Shown piece after piece: positions 1-11,800 of a stretch of 64,000 nucleotides of DNA. The stretch comes from Dromiciops gliroides (Eukaryota; Chordata; Mammalia; Microbiotheria; Microbiotheriidae). The notes under the pieces are model-generated. The model worked only from the letters and a program-made list of their open reading frames with translations, ran no database searches and was not told where the DNA came from. The position numbers and the translations under genes are program-made. Numbering within the stretch: the stretch's first letter is position 1; each line of letters begins with the position of its first letter. Location: contig NC_057867.1 in assembly GCF_019393635.1 (NCBI RefSeq), positions 51,284,143-51,348,142 of the forward strand, written 5' to 3'.

Positions 1-650
1 CAAAATGTGACACAGGCTGCAGGAATTGTAGAGGTTCCGAGAAGGGAAAAATCCATGGAGATCTGAGTAGTCGGGGAGGACTTCCTGGAGAAGGAAGACC
101 CCAGGAGGTAGGTAAAGGTCATAAAGGAAAGGGAAGATGGGAGACCATTCCAGACGAGGGAGCAATGCCATGAACGAATACATGGAGGTGGGAATGAGTT
201 TGGTATGTACCAGGGATAGTGAGGAGGCCTAGAACAGAGGGTTCAGGTGCATGAGCAGCAGGGGAGTTAGGCTAGGGTTGGGCAATGATGGAAGGCTTTG
301 AATGACAAGCAAAGGAGTTGAGAGCTGATGCAGTGGGCAACAGAGAGTCCTTAATAGTAATAATAATAATGGCCTTCCATGGGGTAGAAGAGATGGAAAG
401 CTGACCATGATGTTAGAAAGACCTGGGCTTAAATCTGGGCCTTTGGGCCTTGGGCTGTGTGGCTGCCAGTAAGTCATTTAACTTCTCTGTACCCTAGGTG
501 ATGAGTTGCTGACCTATATCTACAAAGGGAGTTTCCACACTGGGAGTCCCCCAAAATGATAAAATGACAATGATGATGATAACATTAGTCATTATTTTCC
601 CTAATAGCAGATGAAAAAACTTAAGTTGAGAAGTAAAAAAACTCCACAAT

Positions 651-915
651 GGGGGCAGCTAGGTGGTGCAGTGGATAAAGCACCAGCCCTGGATTCAGGA
701 GGACCTGAGTTCAAATCCAGCCTCAGACCCTTGACACATACTACCTGTGTGATCTTGGGCAAGTCACTTCACCCTGTTTTCCTTAGTTTCCTCATCTGTA
801 AAATGGGGATACTAATAGAACCTACCTCCCAGGGTTGTCGTGAAGATCATGAGATAATATTTGCAAAGCTCTTTGTAAACCTTAAAGTGCTATAAAAATG
901 CTAGCTAATATTATC
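651..915 (+). mobile_element. Marsupial CORE-SINE, long form
   Basis: It starts with the GGGGGCAGCTAGGTGG tRNA-derived head. It continues through CCTGAGTTCAAATCC, the CORE-like GTGTGATCTTGGGCAAGTCA and CCTCATCTGTAAAATG. It ends in the MIR-like tail with AAAGTGCTATAAAAATGCTA. The retained 3' tail separates this form from the shorter, A-tailed copies elsewhere in the window. Confidence 0.85.
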
Positions 916-931
916 ATCACTGGTAGTGCTC

Positions 932-988
<57 letters not shown>
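932..988. repeat. (GTA)n microsatellite
   Basis: About 19 GTA/TAG triplets run almost without interruption just after the SINE tail. The array probably grew from the SINE's A/T-rich end. Confidence 0.95.
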
Positions 989-1457
989 ACTGACATTTAC
1001 ATATCACTTTAACACAAGCCCAGCTAAAACAAAGTTAACCTAAGTTCAGAAAAACCCATCACCAGGCTGTAGGGGGAATTTATTGATACCTTTTGTCTTT
1101 ATGTAGCCTAAATTTCCCCTCGTATGACTTCCCCACCCTCCTGGAGAGTCCTTTCATATAACAAAGACATTTTTAAAAAGAAAAAAAGAAAGAAGAGGGG
1201 AAAAAATCAGCAAAACTAATCACTACATCAAAAAAATCTGATAACATATGATGTTCCACATCCGTGGACACACCTCTAATCTCCACCCTCCCCTCAGCCC
1301 CAGCAGTTACTTCTAATTCAATCCTCCAACTCAGAAGAATGATGAGGGTACTGTTGCACCCATCTATGCCACAAGCCCTCTGGAATTCATGAGTTGTGGT
1401 GGAAAAAAATTCATCCCCTGATAGCCTGTCCTGGGAGATGAGCTAGGCTGGTCCTTG

Positions 1458-1653
1458 TACAGGGTGGACCAAAAGTCATGATGTTTTAAAAACTTTTTGT
1501 GAATTATTTTTTCTTTATGTCGATTTTTCACAACAATGTAAATTCATTTCCTATATATACTATATGTGATACTATGGTATTATAAATTAAAAACAAAAAA
1601 TAAAGGAGTTATTAAATATTGAAATCCCTTTGTGACTTTTGGCCCACACTGTA
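1458..1653. mobile_element. Mariner-type MITE with terminal inverted repeats
   Basis: The left end reads CAGGGTGGACCAAAAGTCA and the right end reads TGACTTTTGGCCCACACTG. The right end's reverse complement matches the left at all but two positions. Both ends abut a TA dinucleotide, the target duplication used by Tc1/mariner transposases. The interior, about 150 bp, is AT-rich and has no ORF, so this is a non-autonomous element. Confidence 0.8.
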
Positions 1654-1803
1654 TAATGGGCCTAGATTGGTCTTCAGATGCCAAAGACTCAACCTATTAT
1701 CAAGATTGTATGTGAAACTTTTCCAGCGTGGCTGAACCTGCCAAGGCCCTTGTTATCTTTCAAGATAAGAAATCTGGCTTGACCAACTGTTTTAGCTAAC
1801 GAC

Positions 1804-2047
1804 TACAGCTAGGTGGTATGGTGGGTAGTGTTGGATATGGAATAAGGAAGGCCTGAGTTCAAATCCTGCCTCAGACACTAAACCACTTGTGCATCCTGGG
1901 CAAGTCTCTTAGCTTTTCTTGACCTCAGTTTCCTCATCTATAAAATGGGAATGATAGCATCTCCCTCACAAGGTTGTGAGGATCAAATGACACGATATAG
2001 GTAACACACTTTACAAACCTTAAAGTGCTTTAAAAATGTTAGTTATT
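1804..2047 (+). mobile_element. Marsupial CORE-SINE, diverged
   Basis: The head AGCTAGGTGGTATGGTGG, the CCTGAGTTCAAATCCTGCC block, TGGGCAAGTC, CCTCATCTATAAAATGG and the MIR-like tail appear in order. It ends about 60 bp before the first ADGRG4 exon in the window. Confidence 0.8.
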
Positions 2048-2107
2048 AAGTAACTTTCTAATGGTGTAGGTTTTAAAAAATTGTTGTTGTTGTTTTGTCC
2101 CTGAAAG

Positions 2108-2270
2108 GATCTTGAGAACAATTGAGCGGGTAGGTTACAAGATGGAGTTTTCTGGGAAGACCGCCAATGTAACTGTGGCCTCACTGGCTTTAGCTGTGCT
2201 TCAGGTGGATGAGGAATTTGAAGGCATTTCCTTCAGCATTCACTACTACAAGGAAGGTGTAGGCCCTAAG
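2108..2270 (+). CDS. ADGRG4: ADGRG4 exon a: GAIN domain
   Basis: This exon encodes ILRTIERVGYKMEFSG followed by a TANVTVASLALAVLQVD stretch and ends at YYKEGVGPK. It is part of the GAIN domain that folds around the autoproteolysis site of adhesion GPCRs. One sequon (NVT) is present. The acceptor AG is at 2106-2107, behind a T/G-rich tract with a modest pyrimidine content. The donor is a strong GTGAGT at 2271. The first base completes a codon begun upstream and the exon ends in phase 0, which fits the next exon. Reading continues open past the donor for about 170 bp, so the exon end rests on the splice site and on homology. Confidence 0.85.
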
Positions 2271-2552
2271 GTGAGTGTAACCCAGGGGCACTGGGCAACA
2301 GATTCAGGGAAGGAGAAGACTCTACATGGGGATAGAGAAAGGTGTCCTTTCTTCAGTGGTGTCCTAAGGGATCATTTCATTATTCCTGGGTTGTATGTGA
2401 TGTCTGTGGCACATTTTGGGAAGAAAATGGCTTTCTTTCTTTAAAGCGTGAAGGCCACCTGGGGTGGGAGCAGCCGTGCTGGACTTGGGGGCCCTCCTCG
2501 CTGGCCAGAGCTTTTTCACGCTTTTCCTCATTTTAAGGTCTCCCTTCCACAG

Positions 2553-2684
2553 GTTTATTTAGACAATACACCTCAGAGGATGACTTTGGCTTCCATATAT
2601 TTACCTAAATCACTGAAGAAGAGAATTCCTTTTGACCTACAGAAGATCTTGTTTAGTTTCTTTGGGCAAACGTCAGTCTTTAAG
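2553..2684 (+). CDS. ADGRG4: ADGRG4 exon b: GAIN domain
   Basis: It encodes 44 residues beginning VYLDNTPQRMTLASIYLP and ending FFGQTSVFK. The acceptor is a good CCCTTCCACAG and the donor is GTACAT, a weaker form. Start and end are both phase 0. The short upstream intron (282 bp) has no recognisable repeat. The pattern of an 'asIyLPksL' strand followed by 'iqFsfFgqtslF' is typical of group VIII adhesion receptors (ADGRG2 and ADGRG4). Confidence 0.88.
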
Positions 2685-4888
2685 GTACATGCTTCCATTT
2701 AGAGATGTGATCGAGGTAGTTAAGAATTCCTACCATTTTGTATTGTTAGCATAGTGATAGTTCTCACTTGAACTTGCTCCACAATTATCTGAATGCCCCA
2801 CCTGGCCCACTACATGTTTGAAGGACCTGCTGAGTTTTATTTAAAAAGACAAGTGTGGTCACTTAACCCCAATTGCCTCACTAAAAAAAAAAAAAAAAGA
2901 CAAGTGTGTGGTAAGTACCTACTGTGTGTCAGGCCCTCTTCTAGGTCCTGAGGAGACAAATATAGAAAGAAAAATAATCTTTGCTCTCAAAGAGCTTACA
3001 ATCTGCCACGGAAAAATAACATATACACAAATAAATAAATACAAATATATGCAAAGGAAATGCAAAGTAATTTCAGGGGTCCCATCAAACAAACAGATTA
3101 GGAAAGAAGTTGTTGAGGCAGTGGTGCCTGAGCCAAGACTTGAAGGTAGTCTAGAGCGAAGCTTCTTAAACTATGGGTCATGACCCCACATGGGGTCACA
3201 TAACTAAATGTGGGGGTCACAAAAATTTTGGCCACAGTAAAAGGTTATGTAAATCTATTTTATATGCTTATATACCCAGGGTCTCAAAAAATTTCTCAGA
3301 CAAAAAGGAGTCATGAGTGGAAAAAGTTTAAGAAGCTCTTGTTTAAAGGTTGCAAGGAGTGAGAGAGAATGTTCCAGGCACAGAAATAGGAGATGGAATG
3401 CTGTGTGTGGTGGAACTAGACAGTGTGTGAGGGGACTTAATGTGAAATCTGTCAGATTAGAGACAGTTTATTCATATGGAGGCCTTTTATTTTTTTGTAT
3501 TGCAATCATTTCTCAATATATTCCTCCCCAAACATCATTGAACTCCATTGGTAACACACACACACACACACACAGAGCAGTTAAAGCAAAACTGAGTGAC
3601 AAAGTGTATCTGATGTTGTATGCAGCACTTTGCACCTGTAGTACCCCACCTCTCTACCAAGTAGAGCTGTTCTTGCTAAAATTTCATTTTTTTAATTAAC
3701 ACACATTTATTTTCTCTCCCTCCAATTCTCTCCTTCCCATTTATAAAACTATTCAGTCAAACGGAAGCAAATTCCCTCACCGGCCGTGTCCAAAAAACGT
3801 CTGTCTCTTTCTGCACCTTGAGTCCATCACTACTTTGTCGGGAGTGGGTAGCATACATCATCTTCTGTCCTGTGGAATTGCATTTCTCATTGAATTGATC
3901 AGAATTCTAAAGCCTTTTAAAGTTGTTTTTCTTTAGAATTTGTTGTTATTGTACAAATCGTCCTCTCGGTTCTGCTCACTTCGCTCTATCATTTCATATA
4001 GGTCTTCCCAGTTTTCTCTGAAATCTTACATTTTATCGTTTCTTATGGTGCAATAATATTCCATTACAGTCATAATACCATAATTTGTTTAGCTCTTTCT
4101 CAATAGGGGGGTGCCCATTAACTTCCAGTTAAATCACTACCACAAAAAGAAAAGCTCAATCTTTTTGTAAACACAGGTCCTTTTCTTCTTTCTTTGATCT
4201 CTTTATGGCGTAGACCTAGTGAGGGTATATCGTGGGGTCAAAGTGGACGCAGTTTCATAATTCTGGGGGCATAGTTCTGAATAACATTCCAAAATGGCTA
4301 GACCAATTCACAGCTCCAGTAGCTGTGCATTAGCATCCCTCTTTTCCTGTAGCCCCTCCAGCATCTGTCCTTTTTCTTTTATGTTACTTTTGCCAGTCTC
4401 ATTGATATGAGCTGGAACTTCAGGGTCGGTCGCTTTAATTTACATTTTACTATTTGTGATTTGAAGCATGTTTTTTTTTTCCATATGGCTGTTGACAGAT
4501 TGTATGTCTTCTTCTGAAAACTATCTGTTTATATCCTTTGACCATTTATTTATTAGGCTATGGCTTCTTATAAATTGGAATTACTTCCTTATACGGAACA
4601 CTTTTTAAAAAATATCATCCCTTCATATCCAACTCACACCTGTGCCCTTTGTCTAAATATACTTCATTCAGCTGCCCTAATAATGAGAAAGTTCTTATGA
4701 TTTAGAAGTATCATCTTCCCATGTAGGAATGTAAATAGTTTAACCTTTTAATATCCCTCATGATTTCTTTTACCTGTTTACCTTTTTATGCTTCTCTAGG
4801 GTCTTGTATTTGAAAGTCAAATTTTCTATTCAGCTCAGGTCTTTTCATCACAAATGCCTGAAAGGCCTCTCTTTCATTGAATTCCCGT

Positions 4889-4904
4889 CCCCCCCCCCCC
4901 CCCA
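4889..4904. repeat. Poly(C) run
   Basis: A run of about 16 C residues lies inside the L1 ORF1 remnant. It is probably an expansion of a shorter C stretch, because the related copy near 48.36 kb has only a few C residues there. Confidence 0.9.
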
Positions 4905-5035
4905 AGGATTATACACAGTTTTGCTGGGTAGGTGATTTTTGGCTGCAATCCCAGTTCCTTTGCCCTCTGGAATACCATACTCCCAGACCTCCGACCTTTA
5001 ATGTGGAAGCTGCCAGGACTTGTACAGAATACTTT

Positions 5036-5183
5036 TTTTTTTTTTTAGTGAGGCAATTGGGGTTAAGTGACTTGCCCAGGGTCACACAGCTAGTAAGTGT
5101 TAAGTGTCTGAAGCCAGATTTGAACTCAGGTACTCCTGACTCCAGGGCCAGTGCTCTATCCACTGTGCCACCTAGCTGCCCCC
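5036..5183 (-). mobile_element. Marsupial SINE with target duplication
   Basis: This is a short A-tailed SINE in inverse orientation. The direct repeat AGAATACTTTT flanks it on both sides, so it inserted into the older L1 remnant by L1-type target-primed reverse transcription. Confidence 0.88.
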
Positions 5184-5744
5184 AGAATACTTTTAAACTA
5201 TTAAATAACTAAGCCACTAAAGCTTAAAACTGCATCAAGACTTCTGGGGACATTCTGCAAAGATCATTAGTTTGCTATTTCCCTTATAATTTCAACTACA
5301 TTAGTTTTATTTATATAAACATTTTAATAATTAGATATAATCAAAATTGTCCATTTTATTTTCTGTGGTTCTCTCTATCCCTTATTTGGGTGTGAACTCT
5401 TTCCCTAGCCATAGCTCCAAAAAGGAATTTCTTCTTTGTTCCCCTAATTGGCTTATGATGTTACTTTTTAATATCTAATCCATCCATCCACTTGGAATCA
5501 ACTTGGAATATGTTGGGAGATGTTGGTCTATATCTAATTTCTGCTTTCTCATTTTCCCAGTGGTTTTTGTTGACTAGTGAGTCCTTATCACAATAGCTAG
5601 GGTCTCTGGGTTTACCAAATAACCGTGACAGACAGATGATTGTTAATATTTATATAGTGCCTATTGTGTACCAGGCACCAGTTTAAGCACTTTATAATTA
5701 TTACCTCATGTGATCCTCCCAACAATTCTGAAGTAGTAGGTACT

Positions 5745-5893
5745 ATTATTTTTTTTTTGCAGAGCTATGGGGGTTAAGTGACTTGCCCAGGGCCACACAG
5801 CTAGTAAGTGTCAAGTGTCTGAGGCTGAATTTGAACTCAGGTACTCCTGAATCCAGGGCCAGTGCTCTATCCACTGTGCCACCTATCTGCCCT
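5745..5893 (-). mobile_element. Marsupial SINE inside an older MIR-like repeat
   Basis: This short SINE, inverse, splits a MIR-like element covering about 5640-6045. The split repeat resumes with the duplicated target AGGTGCTATTATTA, matching AGGTACTATTATT on the left. Confidence 0.85.
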
Positions 5894-6468
5894 CTAGGTG
5901 CTATTATTAATCCCATTTTACAGAAGAGGAAACTGAGGCAAACAGAAGCTGTGATTTTGGCCAGGGTCAGATGGCTAATAAGTATCTGAGGCTAATTTTG
6001 AACTTGGGTCTTCCTGACTCTATCCACTGTGCCACCAAGCTGCCTCACTAAATATCTACAGGGTCGACTGTGTTCATTTTGGTCTATATGTTGGCCTGTA
6101 TGTAATTCAGGGAAATCACTGATTGACTTCTCTATTTTTAAACCAAGACCAGATCTTTTTAATGACTGATTAGTAGTACAACTTGAGATCAGTTACTGCT
6201 AAGTTCCCTTCTTTCCCACTTTTTTTTCATGATTTCTTTTGAGATTCTTGACCTTTTGTTCCTCCAGATAATGAATAAATTAATATTAATGATAATAATG
6301 AATAACTTCATTATTTTTCTAGCTCTACAAAAGAATTCTTTGGCAGTTTGATTGGCATGACACTTAACACATGAATGAATTTAGGTAGTTTTGCTATTTT
6401 TATTATGTTGTCATGACCTACTCATGAGCAATGAATACTTCTCTGATTACTTAGGTCTATTTCTGTAA

Positions 6469-6726
6469 GGGATGGCTAGGTGATGCAAAAGATAGAGTGC
6501 CAGGCCTGGAGTCAGGAAGACCCCTCTTCCTGAGTTCAAATCTGAACTCAGACACTTACTAGCTGTGTGATCCTGGGCAAGTCACTTCACCCTGTTTGCC
6601 CCAGTTTCCTCATCTGTAAAATGAGTTGGAGAAGAAAATGTCAAACTATTCCAGTATCTTTGCCAAGAAAACCCTAAATGGGGTCACAGAGAGTTGGACA
6701 TGACTGAAAAATGACCTAGCAACAAC
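6469..6726 (+). mobile_element. Marsupial SINE, long form with RTE-like tail
   Basis: The usual head and CORE are followed by GAGTTGGAGAAGAAAATG and by a tail reading GGGGTCACAGAGAGTTGGAC and ATGACTGAAAAATGACC. This tail differs from the A-tailed copies and resembles 3' ends mobilised by RTE-type LINEs. ATTTCTGTAA is duplicated on both sides. Confidence 0.8.
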
Positions 6727-7899
6727 ATTTCTGTAAAGAGTATTTTATAGTTGTATTCTCAGAGTACCTGGGTGTGTCTTTGGTAGACTTCCCAAATATG
6801 TTACATGCGTATGTAGTCACTTCAAATGGAATTTCTCTGTCTCTTACTGCTGAGATTTGTTGGTAATATATAGGAATGATAACTGATGTCTACTTGTTTT
6901 ACATCCTGCAACTTTGCTTAAGTTATTTTTTCAATTAATTTTTAGTTGACTCTTCAGTGTTCTCTAGAGTCCAGTGGTGCCAAACTCAAGTAGAAATGGA
7001 TCTCTGTGGGTGCATATCGACTTAGAAAACCACAAATTATCATTATCTATGTTGTATTCTGTTTCTATTTACTTTGTTCAACATTCCCAATTACATTTTA
7101 ATCTGGTTTAGAGGCACTTGGGAGAAATGCCAATTTGAAATCTCGGATCTAGACCATTATATCACTCGAAAAATCAATAGCTTTGTTTCCTCTGCTGGAT
7201 CCCTTGGCTCTGAAAGGTCAGGCTTTGTTTTATCTTATTGGGGCCCAGGCCTCCAAGCCATTTCCTGCCTCTCTAGGGGGAATTCCAAATGTTTGAGTAT
7301 TGCTTGCTAGCTATTAACGTCTCCTTTCTCCCCAACTAAGTTCGAAGTTCTTAAGGGCAGAGACCATACATAGCACACACTCCTTTTGTATGGGTGCAGA
7401 GGATAAGATACAAACTGATTTTGCATAGATTAAATGTGAAATTAGTAATAGCCATTAACAGCTTTCACCAAAAAGGATAAAAGGACCTTGCCAAAATTAG
7501 CCTAACAATGCTGTGTATGCCTCTCACGTCTCTGCAATGGGAGGGATTCCTGGTTATGGGTTCAACGCAGTTAAGCTGAATAGTCAGAGATGAGATGGTC
7601 ACTCTACATTTAGCCTTGCTGGTCCTTGGGCATTATTGGGCTCAGGATTGAAGCCATTCCAGTGTGGGAGACCTTGCTCTGTTGTGAATCCAGGGTCACT
7701 TTCAGGAAATCAGCTGATGAAAGGTAGCCCAGCACTGAATGTGCATCAGACAACTGATGGTCATTTGGTCTGTTTAGCCGATTTTTCTTTGTTACAAGAT
7801 GGTCTTCAATGGGTGTGTGTGTTACATGGGGTGTTCAGCAGGACTAGCACCTCTGGTGTGAGGGCTGCTCATCCACTTTTGGTGTCCACCTTCACCCAA

Positions 7900-8350
7900 C
7901 TTTCTCACTGTGGCTCCAAGAAGCTGTAGCACACACAGCAGTCACACCACGGTAAAACTGTCTCTGAAGATGGGCTAAACCGGGTTGAGTGTAACTGATA
8001 GGCCTTATGTCTGTCAGGAAGTTAGCTGGGTGTCTACCCCAAGCATGTGAGGACTTCCTCGGTGTAATGGGTAGATGAGCACAATTTGTCTCAATGGCGG
8101 CCATGGCTGAAGTGGGTGCTGTGGAGCACTTAGAGCTTGGGCAGACGTGGAAGACGCCAAGGCCATCCAGTGCATCCTGGGCCATCACCAGTCCTCTTCA
8201 CTTTTGTCTTGCTACTAGACTTGGAGGGCTCTGGAAGGGAGAGGGAGGCTGACAACTTTGCGCAGCTCTGCTTCACTGAAATCCAACTCACCCATGAGTC
8301 AGAACACGACCCGTGAGGTCGTTGCTCCTCTTCAAAAATGAAGGACGAAC
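7900..8350 (+). repeat. Interspersed repeat ending in GAAGGACGAAC
   Basis: The 3' end reads TCCTCTTCAAAAATGAAGGA, a phrase that recurs in inverse form at about 13360-13510 (GTCCTTCATTCTCAAAGAAA) and near 42.9 kb. I cannot name the family. A CG-containing stretch with GGCGGCCATGGCTGAAG lies inside it. Confidence 0.5.
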
Positions 8351-8381
8351 AAGTGTGTGTATGTTGGGGGGATTTACACAC

Positions 8382-8412
<31 letters not shown>

Positions 8413-8420
8413 TGTATGTG
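8382..8420. repeat. (TATG)n microsatellite
   Basis: About nine perfect TATG units lie directly after the preceding repeat's 3' end. Confidence 0.95.
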
Positions 8421-8763
8421 CACAGGCATGATGTAAAAGATGTTCCATCTCCTATTTCTGTGCCTTTAAATTTGGGCTTGTTTATTGGAAGCAGAAGAAA
8501 TCTGGGGGAGTTTAGAGCAGCTGCACAGGGAAGCCTAAATTGTACAGTGAAAAGAACATTAGATTAGGAGGCAAAAGCCCTGGATTCTAGTCCTCCCTCT
8601 CACCATTTATTATTCAGATGACTTTCAGCCAGTCCTTTCCTCCCTGTGGCCTTCAGTTACTTATCTGTACAATGAAAGTGTTGGACTAGATATCCTTTCC
8701 CAGCACTTATTTTCTTCAGTATCTGAAATTTGAACTGAATTCTTCTCTATGTTTATATTCCAG

Positions 8764-8886
8764 CGCCACATTTCCCAAAATGAAAACTTAACCACTTATG
8801 TTGTGAGCGCCAGTGCTGCAAATACATCGATTCGGAACCTGGCTGACCCAATAGAATTCACGTTACAGCATATCAAAGGAAACACG
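8764..8886 (+). CDS. ADGRG4: ADGRG4 exon c: GAIN domain
   Basis: It encodes 41 residues beginning RHISQNENLTTYVVSASAA and continuing with IRNLADPIEFTLQHIKG. The 'nLadPv.itLqHi' element is the GAIN subdomain B strand that precedes the GPS in this receptor group. Two sequons, NLT and NTS, are present. The acceptor is TATATTCCAG and the donor is GTAATA, an acceptable but non-optimal form. The exon is phase 0 at both ends. Confidence 0.9.
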
Positions 8887-11800
8887 GTAATATAGATAGC
8901 TGAAACTAGGCTCGGGCAACTGAACCTTTGTACAAGGGTGCCAAATGTACAGGGAGCTGATATCACTTGTAGTCCTTTAGTCATGTGGAAAACAGATGTT
9001 TCCTTAAAAAAAAAAAAAAAGAAGGGGGAGTTAGGTGGCTCAGTGGGTAAAGCACCAGCCCTGGATTCAGGAGGACCTGAGTTCAAATCCAGCCTCAGAC
9101 ACATTTACTAGCTGTGTGACCTTGGGCAAGTCACTTAACTCTCATTGCCCTGAAAAAAAAAAGAAAATTCCTTGGGGGCAAGGACTCTTCAGTTTCATTT
9201 TTTCATCCCCAATACTTAGCACAGTACCTGGCACATAGTAGGTACTCAATAAATGTTTGCTGAATGAATCACAGATTTTAGAAGCTAGTTATCAAGGATA
9301 AGGACTAGTTACTAAGGACCCTGCCAGATGTTATGCTCGAGTGAGCTCCCCTCCCAGCTTCTCCTAGTCCTTCCCCAATACCCCCCTACCCCGTCCAGTA
9401 ATGATCTTGTGTCTCCACCTGCCCCCTTCTGAGAATGGATTTTGTGTCACTTGTCCCGAGTAGAGTTTGTGGTGTCAGCAGAGGGCACAACAAATCCTAG
9501 TTACAATTCTAGTGATGTCTTTTTATCTCTCATTTAAATTCTAGACTCTGTGTGTTTATGTGTTTAAAGTTTTTTCCTAGTTAGCTGATGTGATCCTGAA
9601 GCAGAGTTGGGTGCTAGTGGCTGTCCTTGAACTCTAGTAGGCTCCAGTCCTTATTGATGGCCAAAGGCTCCCAGACTGGCCCATTTGCTACCGTAACCCC
9701 TCTCTGCCCCCAAGAATTCCAAGTCCCCAACAACCATTACATTTGTTCAGTCAAGAGCATCTCTAGCAGAAGACTCAAGTTCATTTCTTGGCTCTGACAT
9801 TTATTACTAGATATGTGACCTTGGGAAAGTCAATTAATCTGTGCCTCAGTTTTCTCAACTGTTAAATGGGAAGAGTAACATATTAAACTTTCTGCCTCAG
9901 AGGGCTGTTGTGAAGTAAGGGTTTTTTAAAACAATGAGCCCTAGAAATTTGAGCTATTATTAGTGAAAGGTAGTGTGGTAAAGAAATAAGAGACAGAGAT
10001 CAGGCTTTGGAGTCAGGAGACCTGGGCTCTGACCTTTATTAACTGTGTGACCTTGGGAAAGTCTCTGACACTCGACACCCACACTGATGAAATCACCAAT
10101 CTTTTTTCTTCATTATGTCCAATGATGCATAACAGCTTACTGGAGTTAAAAGGCTAATAACATAGAAGTATTGGGAATAAATAGCACAGAATAAATGTGG
10201 ACTCAGTGCAGTCAGCAGAATAAAGTAATAATTGATATTTACATAGACCTTTGAAGTTCACAAAGTTCTGCACATATTTTATCTCATTTCAGCCTCACAA
10301 CAGCAGGAATGATTATCACGATTTTGCAGGTGAGGAAACTGAGGCTCGGACAGATTAACTGATTGGTTCATAATCACACAGCCAGAATGATAACAAGAAT
10401 AGCTAAGGGGGCAGCTAGGTGGCACAGGGGATAGAGCACCAGCCGTGGAGTCAGGAGGACCTGAGTTCAAATCCGGCCTCAGACACTTAACACTTACTAG
10501 CTGTGTGACCCTGGGCAAGTCACTTAACCCCAATTGCCTCACTAAAAAAAAAAAATAGCTAACATTTATATAGTGCCTACCATGTGCCAGACACTGTGCT
10601 AAACACCTTACAATTATTATTTCATTTGATCCTCACAGCACCCTGGGGGGTAGGTGCTATTATTATCCCCATTTTACAGATAAGGAAACTGAGGCAAACA
10701 GTGACTTGCCCAGGGTCACAAAGCTAGGGAGTGTCTGAAGTTGAACTGAGGTCTTCTTGACTCCAGGCCTAGACTTCTATCCAATGCACAGGCTAGCCTG
10801 CTAGTATCAGAGGTGGAATTTTATTTTATTTATTTATTTTTTGTTTTGTTTTGGCAGGGCAATAAGGGTTAAGTGACTTGTCCAGGGTCACCCAGCTAGT
10901 AAGTGTCAAGTGTCTGAGGTCAGATTTGAACTCAGGTCCTCCTAAGTCCAGGGCCGGTGCTTTATCCACTGTGCCACCTAGCTGCTCTGGAATTTTAATC
11001 CAAGTTTTCCTGCTTCCAATGCCAGGAACTCAGAATGTTTGCTCTGGAGAAGAGAAGGCTTGGGGGCAGAGAGTTGAGGGGAGGAGGAAGGAATAATGTC
11101 TACAAATTTTTGAAGGAAGAACTATCACATGTAAGAGGGAGCAGACATGATTTGCTTAGCACCAGAGGGCACCCAGGGCTGGAAGTTGCGAAGACCCCTA
11201 CTGAAGCTGCCAGATACAAAGGACTCCTTAACGATTAGAGTTGTCCCAAAGCAGAATGCGCTGCCTCTAGAGGCAGGGGATCTCCTTCACTAGAAGTCAG
11301 ATGGACTGGCCACTCCTCAATTATGGTGTGGAGGAAAAATTTTTTTGAGGCAATTGGGGTTAAGTGACTTGCCCAGGGTCACACAGCTAGTAAGTATCTG
11401 AGCCCACATTGCAACTCAGGGCCTCCTGATTTCAAGACTGGTGCTCTGCCCACTGAGCCAACTAGCTTCCCCGACACCCCCCAGGAAATCCTTTTGTATG
11501 TATGTGTTAGACCAGATGGCGCTGGAGCTCCTTTCCAACAACAATTTGGTGATTTGGGGAGCCATCCTTTACTGTTAACCCTGACTCAGTGAAAAAAAAT
11601 ATCTAATTATCTTCTATCTATTCTCCCTAATCTAAAAGGACCAAGGCATATTTTAGCTCAATATCCTCATCCAAAGCAGAAGAGGCTGCCTTTACAGGTA
11701 GTGAGTTCCCCATCCATGTAGGTCTTCAAGCAGAGGTTAAAGTCATAGAGAAGATTTCTCCTTTAGATATGGATTATACCAAGTAACCTCTGAGATCCCT

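Larger units (their letters stand above)
1..2107. other. ADGRG4 intron, repeat-filled
   Basis: No coding exon is visible. Positions 1-470 resemble an old interspersed repeat seen elsewhere in the window, recognisable by phrases such as CATTCCAGAC and the 'per-unit weight' style AGGAGGTAGG. A full-length CORE-SINE lies at 651-915, a GTA triplet repeat at 932-988, a mariner-type miniature element at 1458-1653 and a second SINE at 1804-2047. Short ORFs here come from the SINE. Confidence 0.6.
3690..6460 (-). mobile_element. L1 remnants (ORF2 3' end, ORF1 C-terminal part, ORF2 interior)
   Basis: Read on the minus strand, 3690-4600 matches the decayed 3' end of marsupial L1 ORF2; the plus-strand text includes ATTCCATTACA and TTCTGCTCACTTC. 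Positions 4600-5030 match the ORF1 C-terminal RNA-binding region seen again at 48.08-48.5 kb. Positions 5190-6200 resemble interior ORF2, with phrases such as TTGGTCTATATCTAATTTCTG. The ORF2 to ORF1 switch near 4600 means either an internal deletion or two separate insertions. All frames are broken. Confidence 0.7.
2685..8763. other. ADGRG4 intron, 6.1 kb, mostly L1 debris and SINEs
   Basis: No exon is seen. In order: a SINE tail at 2846-2900; an old interspersed repeat at 2900-3170; L1 remnants on the minus strand at about 3690-6460, interrupted by SINEs; a long SINE at 6469-6726; about 7.0-7.9 kb with no repeat recognised; and a repeat ending in AATGAAGGACGAAC at about 7900-8350 followed by a TATG microsatellite. 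Confidence 0.6.

Noticed and set aside
4909-5163. Open frames of the type LSDLPRVTQLVSVKCLRPDLNS and its opposite-strand partner, recurring at many places
   Set aside because: They are translations of the SINE head and CORE in either orientation, so they recur wherever a SINE lies. They are not genes.
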